From positions 124,001-188,000 of the forward strand of contig NZ_LJOD01000008.1 of assembly GCF_001295265.1 (NCBI RefSeq): 64,000 bases of DNA. The letters are read 5' to 3'. Every line of letters starts with the position of its first letter. Position 1 is the stretch's first letter. The position numbers and the translations under genes were made by a program. The notes below the pieces were generated by a model, which did not search any database, was not told the origin of the DNA, and worked only from the letters and a program-made list of their open reading frames with translations. Source of the stretch: Chryseobacterium indologenes. Lineage in GTDB: Bacteria > Bacteroidota > Bacteroidia > Flavobacteriales > Weeksellaceae. Below are positions 1 through 9,692 of this stretch, one piece after another.

Positions 1-225
1 AATTAAAGTCCCGGTCTGGGCTGCTGTGTAAGCGGAAGATTTTTGATTAAGGTCCAAAAGCGTTAAACGTGGAGCGATAAGCCCTTCAGGTGTTCCTGCT
101 GTTGTTCCTGTTGTCTTTGAAGTCACATCAAGCGTTGCCGCTGGTGAAGAATTGTTGATTCCCACCTGAGCTTTTGGAAGAAAAATTCCTTCCAAAAAAA
201 CCAGCAAAATAAATTTTTTGTTCAT
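1..225 (-). CDS. Secreted protein, N-terminal part only (cut by window edge)
   Basis: The frame is open from an ATG at 225 down to base 1, giving 75 residues; the rest lies outside the window. It starts MNKKFILLVFLEGIFLPKAQ, a Sec-type signal peptide (two Lys, a hydrophobic stretch, then AQ as probable cleavage site). The mature start VGINNSSPAATLDVTS is a pattern often seen at the N-terminus of large secreted flavobacterial proteins, frequently tail-fibre-like or cell-surface proteins with the ATLDV motif. A -7/-33 promoter lies just upstream. The function of the missing C-terminal part is unknown. Confidence 0.75.
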   Translation of the reverse strand, partial: MNKKFILLVFLEGIFLPKAQVGINNSSPAATLDVTSKTTGTTAGTPEGLIAPRLTLLDLNQKSSAYTAAQTGTLI

Positions 226-654
226 CCTTTGAAGATTTTATTTGATATCGCAAAATTACAAACATAAAAAGTCTGCAACAAAAAAACAATCAAATAAACA
301 ACTGAAAAACAATAAGTTACAAATTTATTTTATTTAAAATTTAAACCTTTAAAGATTAATAAATTAAAAATATACAAAGCAATATTAAAAACACAAATCG
401 AATTAATATAATTCGAAAATATCATAGGATATTATACAAATTATCTGATCTTGACTAAAACAGGATTTTTTTATACAAAAAAAATCATTTATTAAAATTT
501 ATTCTATAAATAAACATTTAAAAAATGAAAAAACAGACTATTTTTTTATCTCAGATAGGAGAAATACAATATATTATATTTAATATTTAGAAAATTTTGG
601 ATATTTTTTCATCTATGAAAACAAAACGGACCATCCGGGGACAGTCTGATCAAT
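226..654. other. AT-rich intergenic stretch without a gene
   Basis: Very A/T-rich and full of stops in all frames. Apart from the promoter of the leftward secreted-protein gene (251-281) I see nothing coding or structured here. The glg terminator follows at 655. Confidence 0.6.
251..281 (-). promoter_or_regulatory. Bacteroidota-type promoter of the secreted-protein gene
   Basis: On the minus strand the -7 box TAATTTTG (258-251) matches TAnnTTTG, with a TTG -33 element at 281-279 and a 20 bp spacer. The predicted transcription start is near 244, about 19 nt before the ATG at 225. Confidence 0.5.
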
Positions 655-686
655 AATAAAAAAGTGACCAACATATTGATCACTTT
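655..686 (-). terminator. Rho-independent terminator of the glg operon
   Basis: Read on the minus strand, an AAAGTGA/TCACTTT stem with a partly paired CAA/TTG inner part is followed by a T run. It lies 80 bp after the glgC stop. Confidence 0.7.
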
Positions 687-764
687 AGTAGTATATTTTA
701 ACGTATATCTCTGTTTCAGAGAAATTAATTACACAAAATTTTGAAACCGTTTATGAAAATCCTT

Positions 765-2033
765 CTATCCGATGTGTGTCCCCGGCGGAAGTACCGCGCC
801 TTTTTTCACCACTACAATACCGTCCTGAACAGAGTGAGTTCCATAGTCTCCATCAGGAATATGTTTCCCACCGATGATTTTAACATTATCTCCGATATAG
901 CAGTTTTTATCCAGAATGGCTTTTTCAATGTAACAGTATTTACCGATTCCCATATTTGGACGGCCGCTTCTGTCATTCAGTACAATTTCTGTGGTATTCT
1001 GATAGAAATCTGCTCCCATCACATAGGAATTTACGATGGTACTTCCTTTGTCAATTCTTGTTCTGTTTCCAATCACGGAGTTTTCAATTTTATCAGCCAT
1101 GATGATGCATCCGTCTCCGAAAACGGCTTTGCTTACATAAGAACCATTGATCTTGGATGGCGGAAGCATTCTCGCTCTGGTGTAAATAGGCGATGAACCG
1201 AAAAGATTAAACTGAGGGAGATCCTGGCACAGATCCAGATTGGCTTCGTAGAAAGATTCAATCGTTCCGATATCCGTCCAATAGCCCTCGTACTGATAGC
1301 TCAATGTTTTATATTTCCCGATGGAGCTCGGGATAATATCTTTTCCAAAATCATCACCAGCTCCTTCTTCAAACATTTTTTTCAGAATATTCTTGGTGAA
1401 TATGTAAATACCCATCGAAGCCAGATATTCTTTTCCTCTCCGCTTATTTTCTTCTGAAACCTCAGATTTTAAGCCATCCAGCATATCATAATCCGGCTTT
1501 TCATAGAAGGACGTAATATTACCGTCATCGTCTGATTTTAAGATTCCGAAACCAGTGGCATCTTTGGCAATTACGGGAATCGTCGCAATCGTCAGGTCAC
1601 CTCCGTTATCAATGTGGAAATCCAGCATTTCCCTGAAATCCATCTGGTAAAGCTGGTCTCCGGAAAGGATCAGAATATAGTCATAATCATATTTTTCAAG
1701 ATGTTTCATGGACTGACGCACAGCATCTGCTGTTCCCTGATACCAGCTGTCGTTTTCAACGTTCTGTTCCGCAGCCAGGATATCAACAAAACCTTTGCTG
1801 AAAATGTCAAAATGATATGAATTTTTGATATGGGAATTTAAAGATGCTGAATTAAACTGCGTTAATACCAGAATCTTATTCAATCCGGAGTTCAGGCAGT
1901 TTGAAATAGGAATATCCACCAGCCTGTATTTCCCCGCAATAGGAACTGCCGGTTTTGATCTGGAATAGGTTAATGGAAATAGCCTTGTTCCTCTGCCTCC
2001 TCCTAAAACTATGGAGATTACGTTTCGTTTCAT
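765..2033 (-). CDS. glgC: Glucose-1-phosphate adenylyltransferase
   Basis: Makes ADP-glucose from glucose-1-phosphate and ATP, the committed step of bacterial glycogen synthesis in the cytoplasm. The 422-residue length is normal for the family. The N-terminal nucleotidyltransferase carries GGGRGTR (residues 11-17), the substrate loop WYQGTADAV (97-105) and the metal-site motif SGDQLYQMD (124-132, usually SGDHLYRMD). The C-terminal quarter has the hydrophobic periodicity of a left-handed beta-helix (hexapeptide repeats), the usual allosteric domain. It is the last gene of glgB-glgA-glgC, 78 bp after glgA, and is followed by a terminator. Confidence 0.96.
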   Translation of the reverse strand: MKRNVISIVLGGGRGTRLFPLTYSRSKPAVPIAGKYRLVDIPISNCLNSGLNKILVLTQFNSASLNSHIKNSYHFDIFSKGFVDILAAEQNVENDSWYQGTADAVRQSMKHLEKYDYDYILILSGDQLYQMDFREMLDFHIDNGGDLTIATIPVIAKDATGFGILKSDDDGNITSFYEKPDYDMLDGLKSEVSEENKRRGKEYLASMGIYIFTKNILKKMFEEGAGDDFGKDIIPSSIGKYKTLSYQYEGYWTDIGTIESFYEANLDLCQDLPQFNLFGSSPIYTRARMLPPSKINGSYVSKAVFGDGCIIMADKIENSVIGNRTRIDKGSTIVNSYVMGADFYQNTTEIVLNDRSGRPNMGIGKYCYIEKAILDKNCYIGDNVKIIGGKHIPDGDYGTHSVQDGIVVVKKGAVLPPGTHIG

Positions 2034-2111
2034 AAATTATATTGCGTTTTTATTTAGTTCTACAGTTCTCCGGATATTTATGCATGTATATGCTGGCTAT
2101 CCCTGCCGTTT

Positions 2112-3518
2112 TTAGTTATTATATAAAGCTATGTATTTTTCCGCAGATTTCTCCCATGCAAAATCAAAACTCATATTGGCATGAATCAGATTTTCCATTG
2201 CCCCTTTCTGATTATATACTGCCAGAGCCCTGTTCATCGCATGAACAACATCATCCACACCGGGATAGGTGAAATTCAGACCTGCTCCGCCTGTTGAAAT
2301 ATCTTCTACCGTATCTTTCAGCCCTCCGGTATATCGTACTACCGGAACTGTTCCATACCTCATGGAATACATCTGGTTTAATCCACAGGGCTCTACTCTA
2401 GACGGCATCAGCAGAAAATCTGCGGAAGCATAGATCTTATGGGAAAGATGTTCTTTATATCCAAGATCCAGAGCAAAATTGGTATAGGTATACTCGTATT
2501 CTTTAAGCTTATTTTCAATATAGGTATTTCCTGAACCTAAAATCATAATATTTAAAGCGCCATAACTCTGCTTAATACTTTTCCAGACCACATCCGGTAA
2601 AAGATCAGCTCCTTTTTCCGTAGCAAATCTTCCGATAAAAGCGAATAGCGGCAGTTCGGGTTTCAGGCCATATTCTTTGCAGAGCTTTTCTTTATTCTTT
2701 TTCTTTTGAACTGCTGCATTTTTGATATTGAAATTAAAATCCAGCATCGGATCTGTTTCCGGGTTCCATACTTCCGTGTCAATTCCGTTGATGATTCCGT
2801 ATGCTTTTCCGAATTCTTCACGAACAAGGCTTTCCAGTCCTCTGAAACTGACAAAAAGCTCTTCAAGATATCCTTCAGAGACCGTTGTAAAGGCATTGGA
2901 ACATTTAATCATGCTTGCCAATGGGTTCATAAAGCTATTCCAGTCCATCAGACCCCATTTATACGCATCGAAAGCCGGCATATAATTCGCCATATTCCAG
3001 CTCATCATTCCCTGATATTCACCATTATGTATGGTACCAATCGTTTTCACCCCTTTTAAAAATTTAAATTCAGGGCAATGCTCAATCATAAACGGAACGA
3101 GCCCTGTATGATAATCATGGCAGTGCAGAATATCCGGGCGGATCTCCATGGCAGACAGCCAATGAAGAATACCATGCTGAAAAGCCAGAAACTGGAAACT
3201 TTCATCCTGATACCCGTAAGGGTTTTCCCTATCCAGCAGTCCCGGAATTTTCACCATATACAGCTCAAATCCCAGCACATCTGTTTTTTCTCTCATGACC
3301 TGAACCTGCAGCATATTAGCTCCCTGATGAATAAATCCGTCAAAAACGACCTCAAACTCATGATCATAAACAAAGGATTTATTATACCAGGGCATTACGA
3401 CTTTGGCATTGATTCCTTTTATTTTATTCTGATATTTGGGCAGGGCTCCCACAACATCAGCCAGGCCGCCAACTTTGGCTACCGGATAGCATTCTGTACT
3501 TAAATGATATATTACCAT
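2112..3518 (-). CDS. glgA: Glycogen synthase (GT5, ADP-glucose)
   Basis: Transfers glucose from ADP-glucose to the non-reducing end of an alpha-1,4-glucan. The 468 residues include the GT5 hallmark KVGGLADV (15-22) for nucleotide-sugar binding. The second Rossmann domain carries GRFATEKG (296-303), the retaining-GT segment EPCGLNQMYS (from Glu376) and YTGGL (396-400; STGGL in many homologues). It sits 32 bp after glgB and 78 bp before glgC, so it is co-transcribed with both. The ATG start is supported by alignment of the KVGGL motif at the expected distance. Confidence 0.95.
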   Translation of the reverse strand: MVIYHLSTECYPVAKVGGLADVVGALPKYQNKIKGINAKVVMPWYNKSFVYDHEFEVVFDGFIHQGANMLQVQVMREKTDVLGFELYMVKIPGLLDRENPYGYQDESFQFLAFQHGILHWLSAMEIRPDILHCHDYHTGLVPFMIEHCPEFKFLKGVKTIGTIHNGEYQGMMSWNMANYMPAFDAYKWGLMDWNSFMNPLASMIKCSNAFTTVSEGYLEELFVSFRGLESLVREEFGKAYGIINGIDTEVWNPETDPMLDFNFNIKNAAVQKKKNKEKLCKEYGLKPELPLFAFIGRFATEKGADLLPDVVWKSIKQSYGALNIMILGSGNTYIENKLKEYEYTYTNFALDLGYKEHLSHKIYASADFLLMPSRVEPCGLNQMYSMRYGTVPVVRYTGGLKDTVEDISTGGAGLNFTYPGVDDVVHAMNRALAVYNQKGAMENLIHANMSFDFAWEKSAEKYIALYNN

Positions 3519-3550
3519 AGTTTTATTCCTTTCTTTATTTCAGGATGAGG

Positions 3551-5503
3551 TTATTCTTTTTTATGCTTAATTCTGTGCAGCTTGTATTTTTTATCTTTAC
3601 GAAGTCTCAAAACAATTCCTGCCAAAGGAGGCAGCTTCACGGTTATGGATTTCGGGAATCTCATCCATTCTTCATATTTTTCATTGAGAATTTCTGCTTC
3701 TATGCCGCTTCCACCATACTTTTCATCATCCGAATTAAGAACGGTTTCCCAATGTGTCCCTGCATTCACGCCAATCCTGTATTCCATAATACGGGGAGTG
3801 AGGTTGAGGACAATCATCAGCACATCATCCCTTCTTTTTCCTTTTCTGAGATAAACGTATACTGAGTTTTCGAGATCATCTGCTTCTACCCATTCAAACC
3901 CGTTTTTATTAAACTGGTTTTCGTACAGTGAAGATTCTTTCTGATATAGATGGTTGAGGTTTTTCACCAGTTGCTGAAGACCTTTATGAACAGGATATTC
4001 CAACAGGTGCCAATCCAGGCTCCGTGTAAAATTCCATTCTCCCGTCTGCCCGAATTCATCGCCCATAAAAAGCAGTTTAGCCCCCGGATGAGTGTACATG
4101 TATACATACAAAGCACGAAGGTTGGCAAATTTCTGCCATTCATCACCCGGCATTTTATAGATGAGGCTTGCTTTTCCATGCACCACTTCATCATGGGACA
4201 AAGGCATCATATAATTTTCATTATACATATACATAGAAGCAAATGTCAGCTTATGGTGATGGTATTTCCGATTAGCGGGATCTTCTTTGAAATAATCCAG
4301 GGTATCATGCATCCAGCCCATCATCCATTTCATTCCGAATCCTACTCCATCCTCATGAACCGGTTTTGTAAGCAGAGGAAAATCTGAGCTTTCCTCAGCA
4401 ATCGTCATAATGTTATTTCCGAATTCTTTATAAACCGCTGTATTAAATTCCTGTAAAAAAGCTTTGGCCTCAAGGTTTACATTTCCGCCATATATATTAG
4501 GTTCCCACTCTCCTTCATTTCTTGAATAATCCAGGTGAAGCATAGAGGTTACGGCATCTACCCTGAGCCCGTCAGCATGATAACGGTCCAGCCAGAACAT
4601 GGCATTGGAAATCAGGAAAGATTTCACTTCATTTCTTCCGTAATTAAAGATATGAGATTTCCAGTCGGGATGAAAACCTTTTCGCGGGTCTTCATGCTCA
4701 TAAAGGTAAGTACCGTCAAAACGGTGAAGACCGTTGGCATCTCCGGGGAAATGAGAAGGAACCCAATCCAGGATAACCCCGATATTATTTTTGTGAAGCT
4801 TATCAATCAGGAACATCAGGTCCTGTGGAGAACCAAATCTTGAAGTTGCCGCGTAAAACCCCGTAATCTGGTATCCCCAGCTTGGATCATACGGGTATTC
4901 CATAACAGGCATGAATTCCACATGAGTGAAACCCATTTCTTTGATATAAGGAACCAGTTTTTCAGCAATATCACGGTAATTCAGAAAACGTTCCGGATTA
5001 TTCCCTTCTCTGACCCACGAACCAAGATGAATTTCATAAACTGATAAAGGAGCTTCCAGACTGTTATTTTTTCCTCGATTTTCCATCCAGTGTTCATCAT
5101 TCCATTCATACCATGTTGTTGAAACCAATGATGCCGCCTGAATATTCTGCTCCCAGCTCAACGCATAAGGATCACTCTTTTCCAGGATTTCACCTCTTGC
5201 CGTTTCAATAGCATATTTGTATAAAGTTCCCCAGCTAAGTCCGGTAATAAACCCTTCCCAGATCCCTGAACCATCCCAACGCGGGAATAAAATGTGATCT
5301 TTATGGTTCCAGTTATTGAAATTACCAATCACAGAAACTTTTTTGGCATTGGGAGCCCAGACCGAAAAATAAACTCCTTTTACTCCGCCTTTTTCCACCG
5401 AATGCGCTCCGAATTTATCATACAGCTTATAATGTCTTCCTTCCTTAAAAAGGTAGATATCATGATCAGTAAAAAGCGTATATGTTTTAACAGAGTTCAT
5501 CAA
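3551..5503 (-). CDS. glgB: 1,4-alpha-glucan branching enzyme (GH13)
   Basis: Introduces alpha-1,6 branches into glycogen. The 650-residue protein has an N-terminal CBM48 module (about 40-105, with WAPNAKKVSVIGNFNNW) and a GH13 barrel. The nucleophile is Asp316 in GLRVDAV, the acid/base Glu370 in TIAEES, and the third carboxylate Asp438 in LSHDEVVHG. The C-terminal all-beta domain ends in a basic tail. It is the first gene of the operon, reading away from the esterase gene at 5697. Two ATGs are adjacent at the start (5503 and 5500) and either could be used. Confidence 0.96.
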   Translation of the reverse strand: MMNSVKTYTLFTDHDIYLFKEGRHYKLYDKFGAHSVEKGGVKGVYFSVWAPNAKKVSVIGNFNNWNHKDHILFPRWDGSGIWEGFITGLSWGTLYKYAIETARGEILEKSDPYALSWEQNIQAASLVSTTWYEWNDEHWMENRGKNNSLEAPLSVYEIHLGSWVREGNNPERFLNYRDIAEKLVPYIKEMGFTHVEFMPVMEYPYDPSWGYQITGFYAATSRFGSPQDLMFLIDKLHKNNIGVILDWVPSHFPGDANGLHRFDGTYLYEHEDPRKGFHPDWKSHIFNYGRNEVKSFLISNAMFWLDRYHADGLRVDAVTSMLHLDYSRNEGEWEPNIYGGNVNLEAKAFLQEFNTAVYKEFGNNIMTIAEESSDFPLLTKPVHEDGVGFGMKWMMGWMHDTLDYFKEDPANRKYHHHKLTFASMYMYNENYMMPLSHDEVVHGKASLIYKMPGDEWQKFANLRALYVYMYTHPGAKLLFMGDEFGQTGEWNFTRSLDWHLLEYPVHKGLQQLVKNLNHLYQKESSLYENQFNKNGFEWVEADDLENSVYVYLRKGKRRDDVLMIVLNLTPRIMEYRIGVNAGTHWETVLNSDDEKYGGSGIEAEILNEKYEEWMRFPKSITVKLPPLAGIVLRLRKDKKYKLHRIKHKKE

Positions 5504-5696
5504 GACCGGACTGTATTTAATTTTTCTTTGAAACTACAAAAATTCCCACCAACAACCGTTAATTATTAATCAAATAATTATTATGTTAATTTCTTCTTCG
5601 GCACTTCTACCAAATATATCACATTTTCTATTATTTTTTTTAAGGTTTTAAAACAATCTTTTTTATAAATTTAGCTGCCAATTTTATTAAACACGC

Positions 5697-6821
5697 ATGA
5701 TGAAGTTTGAACTTTATACTGACGAAACCGACGACAGAACGGTATACATTACAGGAAATTTCAACAACTGGAACCCCAAAGACCCAGACTATCAGCTCAA
5801 ACAGCTTGATCCGAATACTTACAGCATAGAGATTGACAGCCGGCTCCTGCCGGATACCATAGAGTATAAATTCACCAAAGGAGGCTGGGAAAATGTAGAG
5901 CTTGATCAATACGGAAATATAACCCCCAACCGGAAAGTTGAAAAGTCGGCAGGAAAAGCTTCCGATACTATAGAAAAATGGAGGTTCAACTGGGGTCCAT
6001 TTAAAAAAGAATTTTTCCCCATTGCCGAAGTAATCTCCGAGAAATTTTATATTCCGCAGCTTGACCGATACCGTAAAGTATGGGCCCTTTTACCTTATGA
6101 TTATTATATTTCTGATAAAAGCTATCCTGTGCTTTACCTTCAGGATGCTCAAAACTTATTCAATGAAGGAAGCGGTTACGGAAACTGGGAAATAGACAAG
6201 AAACTCTCAATCCTTGCAGAATACGGCCGGGGCGATGTTATTATTATTGCCATTGAACACGGAAGTGAAGACCGCATTAAGGAATACATTTTTGATAATG
6301 ACAATATAGCCAACGGATCGGAAGGCAAAAAATACATCCGTTTTATCACTGACACCTTAAAACCTTTTGTAGACGGAAACTACCGGACAAAAAAAGACCG
6401 TGAGAATACCGGAATAGGCGGCAGTTCGCTGGGCGCCCTGATAAGCATCTACAGCGGCTTCCTTTATCCTGAGGTTTATTCTAAACTGCTGATCTTCTCT
6501 CCTTCGCTTTGGGTTGAGCCCAACAACAATTTCCCGATGATGAATTTCAGGGTGCCTTTCAGAACAAAGATCTATCTGTACGGAGGCGGACAGGAAGGCT
6601 CGAAAATGGTCAAGAGGATTCATATTTTTGAAGAATATCTGAAAAGATGGGAAAAGAAGAATCTTTTCGATTTTGAATTCAGAACCAGCGTAAATCCGGA
6701 AGGTACTCACAATGAGTTTTACTGGTCCCAGGAATTTCCCAGAGCTATTGAATGGCTGTTCTACGATAACAAAGAAAATCCTGCTGAGGTAAAACCGCAG
6801 CAACAAAGCATTAAAAATTAA
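5697..6821 (+). CDS. Intracellular CE1-like esterase with CBM48-like N-terminus
   Basis: A 374-residue protein with no signal peptide. Residues 1-75 resemble the CBM48/AMPK-beta glycogen-binding fold (YITGNFNNWNPKDP), similar to the module in the neighbouring GlgB. Residues about 115-360 form an alpha/beta hydrolase of the putative-esterase (Esterase D/Fes) family: nucleophile Ser244 in GGSSLG, probable catalytic His338 in EGTHNE. It starts 193 bp from glgB on the opposite strand and ends 4 bp before the aminopeptidase gene. CBM48-esterase fusions are known as secreted feruloyl esterases of gut Bacteroidetes, but this copy appears cytoplasmic. Its substrate is unknown; an acylated or glycogen-associated ligand is an inference from the fold and location. 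Confidence 0.8.
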   Translation: MMKFELYTDETDDRTVYITGNFNNWNPKDPDYQLKQLDPNTYSIEIDSRLLPDTIEYKFTKGGWENVELDQYGNITPNRKVEKSAGKASDTIEKWRFNWGPFKKEFFPIAEVISEKFYIPQLDRYRKVWALLPYDYYISDKSYPVLYLQDAQNLFNEGSGYGNWEIDKKLSILAEYGRGDVIIIAIEHGSEDRIKEYIFDNDNIANGSEGKKYIRFITDTLKPFVDGNYRTKKDRENTGIGGSSLGALISIYSGFLYPEVYSKLLIFSPSLWVEPNNNFPMMNFRVPFRTKIYLYGGGQEGSKMVKRIHIFEEYLKRWEKKNLFDFEFRTSVNPEGTHNEFYWSQEFPRAIEWLFYDNKENPAEVKPQQQSIKN

Positions 6822-6825
6822 ACTT

Positions 6826-8241
6826 ATGAAACTGATCAATAAAAAAAATAAAAGTTACTCCCAGATTTTCCAGCTATTTACTGAAGAAGAATGGACAAAA
6901 TCAAGTAAAAATTACAATAAAAATATCGCTTCCCTTTTTTCCGGAAAAAAAAATGAGGTTTTCGTGAATGCCAATGAAGAAAGTATCATCTATTTCATTG
7001 GATTAGGCAAGTCTGATATACAGAACTTTGAGATCCAGCAGACTGCCGTTAAGTTTTCCCAGACCCGGAAAGAAAAACTTCAGGCTGCCCCCACTCTGGT
7101 TCTGGCTGATTTTCTGAATGAAAAACAATTTGAGGAATTCATTAAAGGTCTTCTTATGGGAACATACAGCTATCCATTTGATAAAAGTCATCCTTTCTGG
7201 AATACAAAATTTGAAATCCATTTTGAAAACCTGAGTCAGAAAAAACTGGATACTATAGGTACAAAAGCAGAAGCTTTAACCGCAGGACAGACTGCCTGCC
7301 AGGAATGGCTTAACAAACCTGCCAATCTTAAAAATCCGGTTATTTTAAGCTCATACCTTAAAGCGCTTGCCAAAAAATATGATTTAAAATATACGGCATT
7401 CAACAGGAAAAAATGTGAGGAATCAGGACTAAACGCTTATCTTTCAGTAAACCAGGGAAGCGCTTATGATGCAGCTTTTACTATTCTGGAATACAAAACC
7501 TCTGTTAAAAATGCCAAAACAATCGGACTGGTGGGAAAATGTGTGGTTTTCGATACTGGTGGCGTTTCTTTAAAAAATCCCGACAATATGCATTACATGA
7601 AGTCTGATATGGGCGGTGCAACAGCAGTTATCGGAGCGCTGATCTATGCCGCAGAAATGAAACTTCCCGTTAATATCATTGCTATTCTTCCAATCACTGA
7701 CAATGCCATTTCTGAGAAAGCATTTCTTCCGAGTGATGTGATTACAGCCTACAACGGAAAAACTATTGAAGTATTGAATACGGACGCAGAGGGCAGAATG
7801 ATCCTGGCAGACTCTCTTTCCTATCTTGCTAAAAACTATAAGACAGAACTTCTGATTGACCTTGCCACCCTGACAGGAAGCTCTGTAAGAATGTTCGGAG
7901 ATACCTGCGGCGCCTTGTTCTCAAATAATGAGGAACTTAAAAATCTGCTGATCAGAACCGGAGACAAAACCAATCAGAGACTCTGGAACCTTCCATTATG
8001 GGATATCTGGAAAGATGACATTCAGTCCGATGTTGCTGATCTGAAAAACATTTCAATGAAACCGTTCGGAGACTGCATCATAGCAGCCAAGTTTTTGGAA
8101 CAGTTTATTGAAAACCATCCTAAATGGGCCCATCTTGATATTGCCGGTGTGGCTTTCGGAAATACCGGATATGCAAAGGAAAAGGCAGCAACAGGCTTTG
8201 GAGTACAATTATTGGCCGATTTAATTGAAAATTATCACTAA
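6826..8241 (+). CDS. Leucyl aminopeptidase family M17
   Basis: A two-zinc cytoplasmic aminopeptidase of 471 residues. Every residue of the M17 site is present with correct spacing: Lys238 and Asp243 in VGKCVVFD, Lys250, Asp261 in KSDMGGA, then Asp320, Glu322 and Arg324 in NTDAEGR. The N-terminal 150 residues are the less conserved regulatory domain. Its ATG is 4 bp after the stop of the CBM48-esterase, implying translational coupling. The natural substrate is not evident. It could trim di- or oligopeptides, which would fit the peptide-bond-forming genes downstream. Confidence 0.9.
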   Translation: MKLINKKNKSYSQIFQLFTEEEWTKSSKNYNKNIASLFSGKKNEVFVNANEESIIYFIGLGKSDIQNFEIQQTAVKFSQTRKEKLQAAPTLVLADFLNEKQFEEFIKGLLMGTYSYPFDKSHPFWNTKFEIHFENLSQKKLDTIGTKAEALTAGQTACQEWLNKPANLKNPVILSSYLKALAKKYDLKYTAFNRKKCEESGLNAYLSVNQGSAYDAAFTILEYKTSVKNAKTIGLVGKCVVFDTGGVSLKNPDNMHYMKSDMGGATAVIGALIYAAEMKLPVNIIAILPITDNAISEKAFLPSDVITAYNGKTIEVLNTDAEGRMILADSLSYLAKNYKTELLIDLATLTGSSVRMFGDTCGALFSNNEELKNLLIRTGDKTNQRLWNLPLWDIWKDDIQSDVADLKNISMKPFGDCIIAAKFLEQFIENHPKWAHLDIAGVAFGNTGYAKEKAATGFGVQLLADLIENYH

Positions 8242-8344
8242 AAATTAGTTTATTACAAAATTTCTCTGTATAATTGATTAGTAATTTTCAAAAACGCAGT
8301 TTATTTTGATTTTTAACATTAATTAATCAATAAAAAATTGCTTT

Positions 8345-8352
8345 TATTTTTG
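8345..8352 (+). promoter_or_regulatory. Candidate -7 box upstream of the amide-ligase gene run
   Basis: TATTTTTG matches TAnnTTTG and lies 30 bp before the ATG at 8382. No good -33 TTG is found at the usual distance. The 140 bp gap after the aminopeptidase makes a separate transcript likely. Confidence 0.35.
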
Positions 8353-8381
8353 AATATTTACTAAATTCTAAAAAATATTGT

Positions 8382-9593
8382 ATGGAGGAGAAATTTATAG
8401 TATGTATTTCGTGCTATTACAAGGGCTATGATTTCATGGATGAAATGAAGACGCTCGGTAATAAAATCATCCTGGTAACTTCAGAGAATCTCAAAGAAAA
8501 AAACTGGCCCTGGCATGCCATTGATGAGGTCTTTTATATGGCCGAAGAAAGGCCTTCGGTTTGGAATATGGAACACCTTGTTCAGGGATTTTCCCATCTG
8601 ATGAAAACCAGAAAAATTGATGCCGTTGTTGCATTGGATGATTACGATGTAGAGAAAGCAGCACTTATCAGGGAAACCTTTCGTATTCCCGGGATGGGAC
8701 AGACCACACACCGTTATTTCAGAGATAAACTGGCTATGCGGCAGAAAGCTAAAGACTCAGGGATTAACGTTCCGGAATTTACAGCAGTCTTTAATAACGA
8801 TGAAGTAAACCGCTTTACAGAAAGAGTTTCTGCTCCCTGGGTTCTAAAACCAAGATCAGAAGCTTCAGCTTCAGGAATAAAAAAAATCACTTCTAAAGAC
8901 CAGCTTTGGGAGGCCCTGGAAACCCTGGGAGAAGAGCGGCACATGTTCTTACTTGAAAGTTTTAAACCGGGAGATGTTTACCATGTTGACAGCCTTACGT
9001 TCAACAGGGAGATTGTATTTACCTCGGCATCCAGATATCTGGCTCCGCCCATGCAGGTTTCCCATGAAGGAGGTGTATTCAGATCGAAGACATTAGGAAG
9101 ATACTCTGATGAATTTAAAGCCCTGGAAGAAGTTAATGCAAAAGTACTCTCAAGTTTCGGGCTGCTTAACGGAGCCACCCATACAGAATTCATACGAGGA
9201 AAAGAAGATGGTAAATGGTACTTTCTGGAAACATCATCCAGAGTTGGAGGGGCACACATTCCCGACCTGGTAGAAGCTTCGAGCAGCATTAATATCTGGC
9301 GCGAATGGGCTAAGATTGAAGATGCTTTATTACGTGGAAAAAACTATGAAGCGCCTAAACCCACAGGATATTATTCAGGACTGATCGTTGCTCTAATCAA
9401 AGATAAGCATCCGGATTACAAGGCTTTTGAATGTGAAGAGGCTGTAAAATTCCTTCCGATAGACTACCATGCAGGAATTGTCTATAAATCTACCGATCCT
9501 GACATTATCCAGGAAAGACTGGATAATGCCGCAGAAAAAATACAGACGGAAATGCTGAATATCCTTCCTCCCAAAAGCAAACTGACTTCATAA
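8382..9593 (+). CDS. ATP-grasp domain protein (carboxylate-amine ligase type), 403 aa
   Basis: Residues about 1-105 form a Rossmann-like pre-ATP-grasp domain (FIVCISCYYKG, then VVALDDYDVEKAAL). Residues 110-300 carry the ATP-grasp: DKLAMRQKAKDSGINVP, the nucleotide-binding WVLKPRSEASASGIKKI and the metal-binding end HTEFI...FLETSSRVGGAH. It resembles the carbamoyl-phosphate-synthase/biotin-carboxylase-like ATP-grasp ligases that join a carboxylate to an amine through an acyl phosphate. The substrate is unknown. First gene of a same-strand run with gaps of 99, 63, 30 and 35 bp down to the amidotransferase at 12608. Confidence 0.85.
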   Translation: MEEKFIVCISCYYKGYDFMDEMKTLGNKIILVTSENLKEKNWPWHAIDEVFYMAEERPSVWNMEHLVQGFSHLMKTRKIDAVVALDDYDVEKAALIRETFRIPGMGQTTHRYFRDKLAMRQKAKDSGINVPEFTAVFNNDEVNRFTERVSAPWVLKPRSEASASGIKKITSKDQLWEALETLGEERHMFLLESFKPGDVYHVDSLTFNREIVFTSASRYLAPPMQVSHEGGVFRSKTLGRYSDEFKALEEVNAKVLSSFGLLNGATHTEFIRGKEDGKWYFLETSSRVGGAHIPDLVEASSSINIWREWAKIEDALLRGKNYEAPKPTGYYSGLIVALIKDKHPDYKAFECEEAVKFLPIDYHAGIVYKSTDPDIIQERLDNAAEKIQTEMLNILPPKSKLTS

Positions 9594-9692
9594 TCAGAAA
9601 AATAGGAATATTGAAAGGAAAATTCCTCTACCAAACTGAGAAATCTGAACAGATTAAATTCATAGGACCGAAATATTAAAACCAGATAAAAA

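Noticed and set aside
741..1196. 151-codon plus-strand ORF opposite glgC
   Set aside because: Lies fully within glgC, which has all family motifs; composition is that of a shadow frame.
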